Positions 35,168-42,582 of a stretch of DNA of 56,850 nucleotides are shown here, piece by piece. Below the pieces are notes generated by a model. The model did not search any database. It saw only the letters and a list, made by a program, of their open reading frames with translations, and was not told the DNA's origin. Source of the DNA: Deltaproteobacteria bacterium (GTDB lineage Bacteria; Desulfobacterota; JAFDED01); NCBI GenBank assembly GCA_019310535.1, contig JAFDED010000042.1, positions 1 to 56,850 of the forward strand, in the 5' to 3' direction. Position 1 is the first letter of the stretch. Every line of letters begins with the position of its first letter. A program made the translations under genes and the position numbers.

Positions 35168-35631
35168 TGAACGAGCAGTTCCAACCGAAAATCATCGCTT
35201 TCTGCTGCAGCTTCTGAGGATACTCAGCGGCGGACCTGGCAGGTTCGATGAGAATGAGTTACCCTTCCGACATTAAAATCATTAAGGTCCCGTGCACGGG
35301 AAAAGTGGATGTCATCCACATTCTCAAAGCGATGGAAAACGGAGCGGACGGCGTTTATGTGGTGGGCTGTATGGAGGGTGAATGCCATTATCTCAAGGGC
35401 AACCTCCGGGCCAAAAAACGGGTCCTGCGCGTCAAGGAGCTTCTTCAGGAGGTAGGTGTCAGCGGGGAACGAGTGGAAATGTTCAACCTCTCCGCATCCC
35501 AGGCGCCCCGCTTTGTCCAGTTTGCACAGGAGATGACCGAGCGTATCACTCGCCTGGGACCCAGTCCAATCCGGACGGGATCGGGTAGGGAGACAAACGG
35601 CGCAGACAAACCTGAAGCCGAAAAAAAATAA
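35167..35631 (+). CDS. mvhD: Selenocysteine-containing MvhD-like Fe-S protein
   Basis: Reconstructed at 154 aa by reading the in-frame UGA at 35215-35217 as Sec17. The first 16 codons give MNEQFQPKIIAFCCSF, then Sec, then GYSAADLAGSMRMSYP. This matches the MvhD/VhuD N-terminus FCCxxC(S/T)YxxADLAG, where the third thiol is Cys or Sec. Downstream are CTGKVDVIHILKA and GCMEGECHY, the other cluster ligands. ATG 35167 overlaps the hdrA stop. A seven-pair hairpin (35231-35247, CGGACCT/AGGTTCG) 13 bases after the UGA is a possible SECIS. MvhD links HdrA to an electron donor. A conventional caller would start at 35248 and lose the N-terminus. Confidence 0.88.
35231..35247 (+). promoter_or_regulatory. 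Candidate bacterial SECIS hairpin in mvhD
   Basis: Stem CGGACCT/AGGTTCG (one G-U pair) with a GGC loop, located just 3' of the UGA at 35215-35217, where SelB-binding hairpins of bacterial selenoprotein genes lie. The segment GCAGGU also occurs in the E. coli fdhF apical region. Inferred by eye, not folded. Confidence 0.5.
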
Positions 35632-35685
35632 ATTACCGCGTCAGCCCTTCCGCATGGATGGTGGGCTGCTGAAGGGAGATAACTT

Positions 35686-36354
35686 ATGATTGTGGCATCG
35701 AGAAAGCCCATTGAAGAGATAGAGGCGATGATTGAGCCATACAGGAAACTGATCATCCTTGGCTGCAAGGAGTGCGTGACGGTGTGCTCGGCGGGAGGAG
35801 AAAAAGAAGTGGGCATCCTGGCTTCAGAGTTGACCATTTCCAGGAAAACTCGGAATATGGAAATCGAGATCCGGGAGCACACCCTGGAGCGCCAATGCGA
35901 TCACGAATATATAGAACAAATTGCCGATTCCGTGGGCGAATACGAGGCGATCCTGAGTATGGCATGCGGGGCGGGAGTTCAATTCGTTGCTGAAAAATAC
36001 CGCAGTATCCCCGTTATGCCCGCTGTAAACACCACTTTCCTGGGGGTGACCGAAGAACAAGGAGTCTGGACCGAGCGGTGCCAGGCATGCGGCACCTGCA
36101 TTCTGGACCGTACGGGCGGCATTTGCCCCGTTGCCCGGTGCTCCAAGAGCCTGCTCAATGGGCCCTGCGGGGGGTCCTCCTCTGGAAAGTGTGAGGTCAA
36201 CTCGGATATTGACTGCGGCTGGCAGCTTATCTATGACCGCCTCAAGGATTTGGGGCAGCTCGACAAGCTAGAAGAAGTGCTGCCGGTAAAAGATTGGCGG
36301 ACCAGCAGAGATGGAGGACCGAGAAAAGTGGTAAGGGAGGACTTGAGATTATGA
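35686..36354 (+). CDS. metV: MetV, zinc-binding partner of MetF
   Basis: 222 aa. The C-terminus has the MTHFR-C signature CGTCILDRTGGICPVARC, then LLNGPCGG and CEVNSDIDCGW, which is characteristic of MetV. MetV forms a complex with MetF in acetogens such as Moorella and helps link folate reduction to HdrABC-MvhD. It overlaps metF by four bases (ATGA). Confidence 0.9.
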   Translation: MIVASRKPIEEIEAMIEPYRKLIILGCKECVTVCSAGGEKEVGILASELTISRKTRNMEIEIREHTLERQCDHEYIEQIADSVGEYEAILSMACGAGVQFVAEKYRSIPVMPAVNTTFLGVTEEQGVWTERCQACGTCILDRTGGICPVARCSKSLLNGPCGGSSSGKCEVNSDIDCGWQLIYDRLKDLGQLDKLEEVLPVKDWRTSRDGGPRKVVREDLRL

Positions 36355-37280
36355 AATCCGCCAGCCGCCTGGAGATGTTACTGGAAAAAGGTCAGTTCGT
36401 CGTTACTTCCGAATGTGGGCCACCCCGAGGCTCGGACCCTGAAATCATCAAAAAGAAGGCGGAACTTCTGAAGGACGTAGTGGACGCCATCAACGTCACC
36501 GACAACCAGACGTCTGTGGTGCGGATGTCCAGCATGGCCTCTTGCGCATTGCTGAAACAGATGGGGCTGGAGCCCATCCTCCAGATGGTGTGCCGCGATC
36601 GGAACCGCATCGCGCTCCAGAGCGATATCCTGGGTGCAGCGGCCCTTGGCATCAATAACGTCCTGTGCCTTTCCGGGGATCACCAGTGCTTCGGCGACAA
36701 TCCGCAAGCCAAAAATGTCTACGATCTCGACTCCATTCAGCTCATCCAGACCTTTAAACAAATGCGGGACGAGGGAACATTCCTGGGCGGTGATCCCATC
36801 AAGGGTCAGCCGCAGATATTCATCGGAGCCGCGGCCAACCCATTTGCAGACCCGTTCGAGTTCCGCGTTGTCCGCCTGGCGAAAAAGGCCGCGGCCGGCG
36901 TGGACTTCGTCCAGACCCAGTGCATTTACAACATGGACAAGTTCGAAAAGTGGATGGAAATGGTGCGTGATCGGGGACTGGACGAGAAGGTGCACATCCT
37001 GGCAGGCGTCACTCCTTTTAAATCCGTTGGTATGGCAAATTACATGAAGAACAAAGTGCCGGGGATGGACGTCCCGGACGAGTTGATCGACAGGCTCAAG
37101 GCCGTGCCCAAGGAAAATCGCCAGGAAGAAGGTATTAAAATCTGCGTCGAGTCCATCCAGCGCCTGCGCGAGATGAAGGGAGTGCACGGCGTCCACATTA
37201 TGGCCATCGAATGGGAGGAGAAGGTGCGTGAAATCGTCGAGGGAGCGGGCCTTTTGCCCCGGCCCACGACAGAGTCTTGA
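36351..37280 (+). CDS. metF: Methylenetetrahydrofolate reductase MetF
   Basis: About 309 aa from ATG 36351 (MKSASRLEML), with GGGAGG upstream and overlapping the metV stop. MTHFR motifs: SECGPPRGSD with the catalytic Glu, INVTDNQT, QMVCRDRNRIALQSDILGA for flavin binding, and CLSGD. It reduces methylene- to methyl-tetrahydrofolate in the Wood-Ljungdahl methyl branch (or oxidises it in reverse). The context (HdrCBA-MvhD-MetV-MetF) matches the electron-bifurcating complex proposed in acetogens. Confidence 0.94.
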   Translation: MKSASRLEMLLEKGQFVVTSECGPPRGSDPEIIKKKAELLKDVVDAINVTDNQTSVVRMSSMASCALLKQMGLEPILQMVCRDRNRIALQSDILGAAALGINNVLCLSGDHQCFGDNPQAKNVYDLDSIQLIQTFKQMRDEGTFLGGDPIKGQPQIFIGAAANPFADPFEFRVVRLAKKAAAGVDFVQTQCIYNMDKFEKWMEMVRDRGLDEKVHILAGVTPFKSVGMANYMKNKVPGMDVPDELIDRLKAVPKENRQEEGIKICVESIQRLREMKGVHGVHIMAIEWEEKVREIVEGAGLLPRPTTES

Positions 37281-37546
37281 GGAATGCAATCGGGTCATCC
37301 TCAACCGAAAAAGGCTGTTTATTGTCCGCAAATAGCTTTAAGTATTTATATGCAGATTTCTCACCCCCCTACATTAATTGGCTTGAATATTTTTATTCCC
37401 TCATGTAACGTTCGAACATGGATGAAATAAAATACAAATCAGCCAAGCCCAAAGGCAAAACACTTCAAGTGGGTGATTGCCTCAACGGAACAGCGTCACA
37501 AATATCCACTGCCGTCAATCTCTGAGCGCCGGACGGACAGGCTCAG
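37281..37546. other. Spacer between metF and hgcA with a UGA-interrupted upstream frame
   Basis: From ATG 37418 a frame runs in phase with hgcA up to a single UGA at 37523-37525 and would add about 43 residues. A hairpin GGA-CA-GGCT/AGCC-T-TCC with loop CAGGTG (37535-37557) covers the GTG start. No terminator is seen after metF. Confidence 0.45.
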
Positions 37547-38608
37547 GTGAGCCTTCCCAGCCTTGAGCAGCCCTTTGTAGTTGGATCTGTCCAAACTCCG
37601 GCAGGAGAGGTGCCCAGGGTATCCTCTTCCTTAGTGTTGGCCGACCACTGGGGGGCATTCAAGGCCCGCTGGAACGTGGGACGCATGCACTATACCGTCG
37701 AGCCGGGCCTCTATGCCATGGGAATGCCCGATGAACACGCCCCTGTGCTGGTTTCGGCCAATTATAAGTTGAGCTTTGACAAGCTTCGAGAGGCACTTCC
37801 AGGCCGGGATGCATGGATTCTGGTCCTGGACACGAAAGGGATCAATGTCTGGTGTGCTGCGGGAAAAGGCACATTTGGAACGGGGGAGCTCGTCGGTCGT
37901 ATTGAATCAAGCGGTCTGGCCCGCGTTGTGTCTCATCGGGAATTGATCCTTCCCCAGTTGGCCGGTCCAGGAGTTTCTGCACACTTGGTCAAAACTCTCT
38001 CCGGTTTCAAAGTCATTTTTGGGCCCATTCGGGCGAAAGACCTGCCAGCCTTTCTGGACGCAGGCCTTAAAGCTTCTCCTGAGATGAGACGAAAAACATT
38101 CACGGCATGGGAACGGGCGGTATTGATACCCGTGGAGCTTGTCAGCGCCTTAAAATGGGCCGCAATTATTTTTCTCTGTATGTTTTTCCTGGGGGGGCTG
38201 GGGGGACCGGCACGGTTCTGGACAAACGCATTGAACCATGGTATTGATAGTATGATAGGAATCATGATCGCTCTCTTTGCCGGCGCGGTGTTCACTCCTT
38301 TATTGCTGCCGTGGCTGCCGGGTCGGGCCTTCTCCTTCAAGGGCATGAGCGTGGGCGTTATTGCCGTCGCAACCCTGTCAGCGTTTCGGTGGGGTGATCT
38401 GGTTACAATGGCCGCTCGGTTAGAATTGCTGGCCTGGTTTTTTCTGATACCAGCCGTAGCGGCGTATCTTGGGATGAATTTCACCGGCGCATCCACCTAC
38501 ACCTCTCTCTCCGGGGTAAAGAAGGAAATGCGCTGGGCAGTGCCCCTGGAAATAGGAGCCGGCATTGCAGGCCTCAGTATCTGGCTCGGATCTATCTTCA
38601 TCGCATAG
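37547..38608 (+). CDS. hgcA: Mercury-methylation corrinoid protein HgcA
   Basis: 353 aa from GTG 37547; no ATG lies between the upstream UGA and this codon. The diagnostic cap-helix motif NVWCAAGK is at 100-107, where Cys103 is the lower axial cobalamin ligand, followed by GTFGTGELV. ANYKLSFDKLREAL and LDTKGINVW also match the family. The C-terminal third holds about five membrane segments. HgcA transfers a methyl group to Hg(II), and its relative is the CO dehydrogenase corrinoid Fe-S protein. hgcB follows after 9 bases. Confidence 0.95.
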   Translation: MSLPSLEQPFVVGSVQTPAGEVPRVSSSLVLADHWGAFKARWNVGRMHYTVEPGLYAMGMPDEHAPVLVSANYKLSFDKLREALPGRDAWILVLDTKGINVWCAAGKGTFGTGELVGRIESSGLARVVSHRELILPQLAGPGVSAHLVKTLSGFKVIFGPIRAKDLPAFLDAGLKASPEMRRKTFTAWERAVLIPVELVSALKWAAIIFLCMFFLGGLGGPARFWTNALNHGIDSMIGIMIALFAGAVFTPLLLPWLPGRAFSFKGMSVGVIAVATLSAFRWGDLVTMAARLELLAWFFLIPAVAAYLGMNFTGASTYTSLSGVKKEMRWAVPLEIGAGIAGLSIWLGSIFIA

Positions 38609-38617
38609 GGAGTTCAA

Positions 38618-38968
38618 ATGATGGGTCAATTGATATATCTCAAAAATGTGGTTACGTTAATGCTGGACCAGGAGAAATGTGCGGGCTGCGGCATGTGCCT
38701 GTCTGTCTGCCCTCATGCCGTCCTGAGCCTTACCAACGGCAGGGCACGGATCGAAAATCGCGATGCCTGCATGGAATGCGGGGCCTGTGCCAGAAATTGC
38801 CCTACAGAAGCAATTACTGTGAGTGCCGGAGTGGGCTGCGCCTGTGCGGTCATCAACGCCGCTCTGAGCGGAAAGAACCCTTCATGCGGTTGCACTGTGG
38901 AATCGCATGTAAATCCAGGCGATCAGGTTGGATGTTCCGGATCGACAAGTCGGACAAGCTGTTGCTAA
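38618..38968 (+). CDS. hgcB: Ferredoxin-like mercury-methylation protein HgcB
   Basis: 116 aa. Two 4Fe-4S motifs: CAGCGMCLSVCP and CMECGACARNCP, the latter being the diagnostic HgcB CMECGA motif. A Cys-rich tail ends with a vicinal Cys pair, proposed to bind Hg or reduce cobalt. GGGAG ribosome-binding site six bases upstream of ATG 38618. It reduces the HgcA corrinoid and may deliver Hg(II). Confidence 0.95.
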   Translation: MMGQLIYLKNVVTLMLDQEKCAGCGMCLSVCPHAVLSLTNGRARIENRDACMECGACARNCPTEAITVSAGVGCACAVINAALSGKNPSCGCTVESHVNPGDQVGCSGSTSRTSCC

Positions 38969-39159
38969 CGGGCTGAAGCGATCCTTTGCAAATCACCTTG
39001 GGGACAACCAGAGTATGCCCATTAAACTCGACCGCGAAATATACCCTCTCTGGTATCCTGATGGTCCCCACGGCGGGCACGACCTCCATGTCTAAAGTGG
39101 AGTAAACATGGACAGCTCACAGCCCAATTGAACCCTGAACCGTCCTGTTCACATAACGC

Positions 39160-39768
39160 CTATCTTACGCGCCTTATGCCTTCATGGGTTATAACCAGTT
39201 CTTCCACAGGTTTGCCGGTACCGCACTGCTCACAAGTACTATATAAGTACCCGATGACTTTTGTCGGCCAGCCCCTGACAAATTCCCAGCGAGCGATTTC
39301 ATTGTGATTGCTGTCCAAAATGAGTATCCCCCCATTCGTCTGCGCAGAAGGGAAATTTCCGTCTTCAACCATTTTCCGCCACTCCCAAATGCTCAGGTCC
39401 GAGGTCAATCCCCGCTTGAGCGTAATGTCCTTCCAGGTGATTCTCCCGGGAATCTTCGTGATGACATCTGCGCTTTCAGTGCCGCTCCGTAGCTCCACCA
39501 CCTCGCTCTCGGATCCTAGCCCGCTTACCTCGGTAAAGAAACCGACGATGACATCATCTAACTCAAGCGCTATACGAACTGCTCCAGTGGATTCTTGGGG
39601 ATTTCTGTTTTGCTCCCTTTCGTCTATCCTGGGGGATACAAGTACTTTTGTTGATTCTCCGGCAGCACCAACTGCTGCACCGGCAATGACAGCGGCGGCG
39701 ATAACAATTAAGCCTGCCATACGGAGAAAAAATCTGCATTTTCTATGTGAGCCGTCAATCGTCTGCAT
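39160..39768 (-). CDS. Exported phage T4 gp19-like tail-tube-family protein
   Basis: 202 aa. The mature part follows the gp19/eCIS tube family: VRIALELDDVIVGFFTEVSGLGSE, then ITWKDITLKRGL, WRKMVEDG and the ARWEFVRGWPTK block. Unlike normal tail tubes it begins with a basic N-terminus and a ~17-residue hydrophobic segment (LIVIAAAVIAGAAVGAA) ending in AAG, a signal peptide or anchor. It has its own GGAG site. No sheath, baseplate or AAA ATPase gene is nearby, so an injection machine is not supported here. It may have been recruited as an envelope protein. Confidence 0.8.
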   Translation of the reverse strand: MQTIDGSHRKCRFFLRMAGLIVIAAAVIAGAAVGAAGESTKVLVSPRIDEREQNRNPQESTGAVRIALELDDVIVGFFTEVSGLGSESEVVELRSGTESADVITKIPGRITWKDITLKRGLTSDLSIWEWRKMVEDGNFPSAQTNGGILILDSNHNEIARWEFVRGWPTKVIGYLYSTCEQCGTGKPVEELVITHEGIRRVR

Positions 39769-39879
39769 ACTTTTATACTCCTTTGTTTTTTTGGTTACTC
39801 TTTGGATACGGCTCCAGGGTTACATATCGGCGCTGCAATGGGAAGAATGAACTTCTTAATTCTATGAAAAGGTTACACT

Positions 39880-41229
39880 TCACTGCCCATAGCGCTTCTG
39901 GTAATACTGCCGGATCTTTTTCAATTCTTCCTTGGTCATGCCCTCCTTGAGCCAACTATGTTCGGGTTTGGAATAGACGTGCTTTTGCAGGATTTCCTGG
40001 GCCAACTCTTTGCCGGCCACTTTCTCGACCTCGGGCAGGAAGTGAAAGTAAAAGTTCTTGGCAACGTCGTACATGCCGTGCCACCACGCATAGTCAGGCC
40101 CCGACATGGATGCCCCATGGCGGGCACGGCGCCCCTCGTGGTGCCACAGTTCCCAGTAATACAAATCAAGAGGGTCATCAAAGGGTGCGGCACTGAGCTT
40201 TCCTTTCTTGGTGAGCTCTTTGCGGATCTCGGCTGCCGGGATGGCGAACTTGGTGTTGTATAGCTCCACAAATCCGTCAAATTGCCGATAGAAGCCAGAC
40301 ACAAATGATCCTGAATGGCACTGTTTGCAGACGTCCTCCATGTTCGCCCGCTTCTGCTTCCAATCCTTCATCCTCACTGAGATGGGAGCCCTGAGGTTCC
40401 AGCTCAGCCGCTCGCCCACCTCGTGGGTCACATCCTGATTGGGGGTGGCGCTCATATGACAGCTTGCGCATGTGGGCGCGTCGCTGTAATCCACACCCAC
40501 CACCCACTTATTGCGTTCCATATTGAGTTCATGCTTGAAGGCGTAATACAGGATGCCATGCTTGGACTCTTCATAAACTTCCCGCTGTGGATGGTCGGGG
40601 CCCAGATGGCATTTGCCGCAGGTTTCGGGCTCTCTGGCCTGGCGCTTGGAGAAACGGTGCCGCGTATGACAGGCGCTGCAGCTTCCCAGACTATCGTCGG
40701 GGTTGATCCTGCCGATCCCTGTATTGGGCCAGGTGGCCGGGTCAAGCTTGCCTCCCGGGAGCACCTCAATCTTTGAGCCGTGGCACTGCCGGCATCCCAC
40801 GGCTACGGCTGCCGGGCCTCCCCACATGTCTCCCATCCAATTATCCAGCGTGTTTAATATCTGGCCGCCCTTAGCATGATGGCTGGGCTGCTGCTCTTTG
40901 AACTCCTTTTCGTGGCACCGGGAGCAATCCAGAGGGGTGACCAGCAACGAGATAACGAAACCCTCGTGCTCCATGGCGTCTGGCTCGCCTTTGCCGGCAC
41001 GGTGGCAATCATAGCAATTTACGCCGGCTTGCCCCATGGCGCCCAGCCGCCACTGCTCCACAAGGCCCGGGGTTTCCGTCCGGTGGCATTCGATGCACGC
41101 CTCTCCCTCCGGGGCGTTCCAGGTGCTGCCGGCCCTGAGCGGAGAGGCCTGGGGCCCTGCGGGCAACAAAATAGATAAACATGAAATGATGAATAAAAGT
41201 AGAAGAATACAAGGCCGGCTCCTATTCAT
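39880..41229 (-). CDS. Octaheme c-type cytochrome, hydroxylamine oxidoreductase-like
   Basis: 449 aa with an N-terminal signal peptide (ILLLLFIISCLSILLPAG...A). Eight CxxCH heme motifs: CIECH, CYDCH, CSRCH, CRQCH, CSACH, CGKCH, CASCH, CKQCH. Length, heme number and a C-terminal helical segment with YAWWHGMYD agree with the HAO/octaheme nitrite-reductase superfamily. Whether the tyrosine that crosslinks heme P460 in true HAO is present cannot be settled by eye. Without it such proteins reduce nitrite or hydroxylamine. Periplasmic; redox partners are not encoded beside it. Confidence 0.88.
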   Translation of the reverse strand: MNRSRPCILLLLFIISCLSILLPAGPQASPLRAGSTWNAPEGEACIECHRTETPGLVEQWRLGAMGQAGVNCYDCHRAGKGEPDAMEHEGFVISLLVTPLDCSRCHEKEFKEQQPSHHAKGGQILNTLDNWMGDMWGGPAAVAVGCRQCHGSKIEVLPGGKLDPATWPNTGIGRINPDDSLGSCSACHTRHRFSKRQAREPETCGKCHLGPDHPQREVYEESKHGILYYAFKHELNMERNKWVVGVDYSDAPTCASCHMSATPNQDVTHEVGERLSWNLRAPISVRMKDWKQKRANMEDVCKQCHSGSFVSGFYRQFDGFVELYNTKFAIPAAEIRKELTKKGKLSAAPFDDPLDLYYWELWHHEGRRARHGASMSGPDYAWWHGMYDVAKNFYFHFLPEVEKVAGKELAQEILQKHVYSKPEHSWLKEGMTKEELKKIRQYYQKRYGQ

Positions 41230-41276
41230 AGCTCTATCCTCCTCTCAATAATTATCTTTCAAGCAGGAGATTAACA

Positions 41277-42539
41277 TTATGTAAAATTATTGATCAATCC
41301 GGCCGCGGTTCCGGCCAGTACCCGTGCGCCGCAAACAATATCCTCCAGGGGGGTGAACTCTTCGGGACAGTGGCTCAGGCCCTCTACGCTGGGGACGAAA
41401 ATCATGCCCACCGGCGCCAGAGTTGACATGGACGTGGTGTCGTGGCCGGCACCGCTCAGCATCTGCATACACGTGATATCCATCTCTTCGCATGTCTCCC
41501 CGATGGCCTGCACAATGTTGTTTGCCATGGCAACTGGCTCGATCTCCGTGAGGACGCGGGATAAGAACTCCAGGCCGGACTTCTGACAGATATCCCCGGC
41601 CTTCAGGTCGATCAGACGGGCCAATTTCCTTATTTCTTCCTTTTCCTTGTGACGCACGTCCACACCGAGGGTCACCCTGCCCGGAACCACGTTGATGGTG
41701 TTGGGATGGGCGTGGATGGCCCCCACGGTGCCCCGTGCCGCAGCACTGCCAGTCTGGGCCACCAGCACTGGTATTTCCGTTATGATCCGCCCTGCCCCCA
41801 GCAGGGCGTCCTTCCGGCGTTCCATGGGGTTAGGCCCGGCGTGATCCGCCCTGCCCGTTATGACCATCTCCATAAACGTGATCCCCACGATCCCGGTAAC
41901 GACTCCTATCTGAACGTTTCTTTCCTCCAGGACGCTGCCCTGCTCAATGTGAACTTCCAGATAGGCCAGGAACTCTTCCCGTTGCCGCCTGGCCTCAGAG
42001 AGGCGCTCCTGCGACAGCCCCACCCCTTCCAGCACCCTGGCCAGAGGAACGCCGTCCCGGTCCTTCATCTGTTCCAGCAGCCTGGGATCCAGGATTCCGG
42101 CCATGGCTTTGCTTCCGAAGAGGGGGTGATTGAGACGGGCGCCCTCTTCTTCAGCGAATACGATCACTTCCAGCGGAGAGGGAGGCCGGAAGCCGCTTTC
42201 CTGAATGGCGCGAACAGCTTCAAGCGCGCAGACGACCCCCACCGGTCCGTCGAACCTGCCGCCGTGAGGAACGCTGTCAAGATGGGAACCCATGGCAAGA
42301 GCAGGGCCGGTAAGTCCCACCGGCCAGCGGCCCATCACGTTGCCGGCGGCATCCTCCCGCACCTGTAATCCCGCAGACTCCATCCTGTCGCGGATATAAG
42401 CACGAGCCTTCCAGTGCTCAGGGCTGTATGCCAGCCGGGTCACTCCTCCCTGCCCGTCCGCACCGATGCATGCAAGAGTCGCCATGTCCTGCTGAATCCG
42501 CTCGCTGCTTACTGCCGCTGTCAGGCTTTTTCGTTCCAC
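41277..42539 (-). CDS. M20-family N-carbamoyl-amino acid/allantoate amidohydrolase
   Basis: 420 aa from a GTG start with GGAGATACC upstream. Metal ligands in GSHLDSVPHGG and FDGPVGV, the catalytic FAEEEGARLN, then EVHIEQGSVLEE and a C-terminal GAGHDTTSM. This pattern is typical of AllC/HyuC/ureidoglycolate-type hydrolases, which release CO2 and ammonia from carbamoyl or ureido groups. The exact substrate is not predictable. No purine or hydantoin genes are adjacent. Confidence 0.9.
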   Translation of the reverse strand: MERKSLTAAVSSERIQQDMATLACIGADGQGGVTRLAYSPEHWKARAYIRDRMESAGLQVREDAAGNVMGRWPVGLTGPALAMGSHLDSVPHGGRFDGPVGVVCALEAVRAIQESGFRPPSPLEVIVFAEEEGARLNHPLFGSKAMAGILDPRLLEQMKDRDGVPLARVLEGVGLSQERLSEARRQREEFLAYLEVHIEQGSVLEERNVQIGVVTGIVGITFMEMVITGRADHAGPNPMERRKDALLGAGRIITEIPVLVAQTGSAAARGTVGAIHAHPNTINVVPGRVTLGVDVRHKEKEEIRKLARLIDLKAGDICQKSGLEFLSRVLTEIEPVAMANNIVQAIGETCEEMDITCMQMLSGAGHDTTSMSTLAPVGMIFVPSVEGLSHCPEEFTPLEDIVCGARVLAGTAAGLINNFT

Positions 42540-42582
42540 GGGGTATCTCCTTTCCTTTTTTTGTATTCGTAATGAATACCTG

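Noticed and set aside
35248..35631. MvhD starting at ATG 35248
   Set aside because: Lacks the conserved N-terminal cysteine region, which is present in frame upstream across the UGA.
39160..39768. Contractile injection system (eCIS) locus
   Set aside because: Only one gp19-like gene is present, with no sheath, spike, baseplate or AAA ATPase genes nearby.
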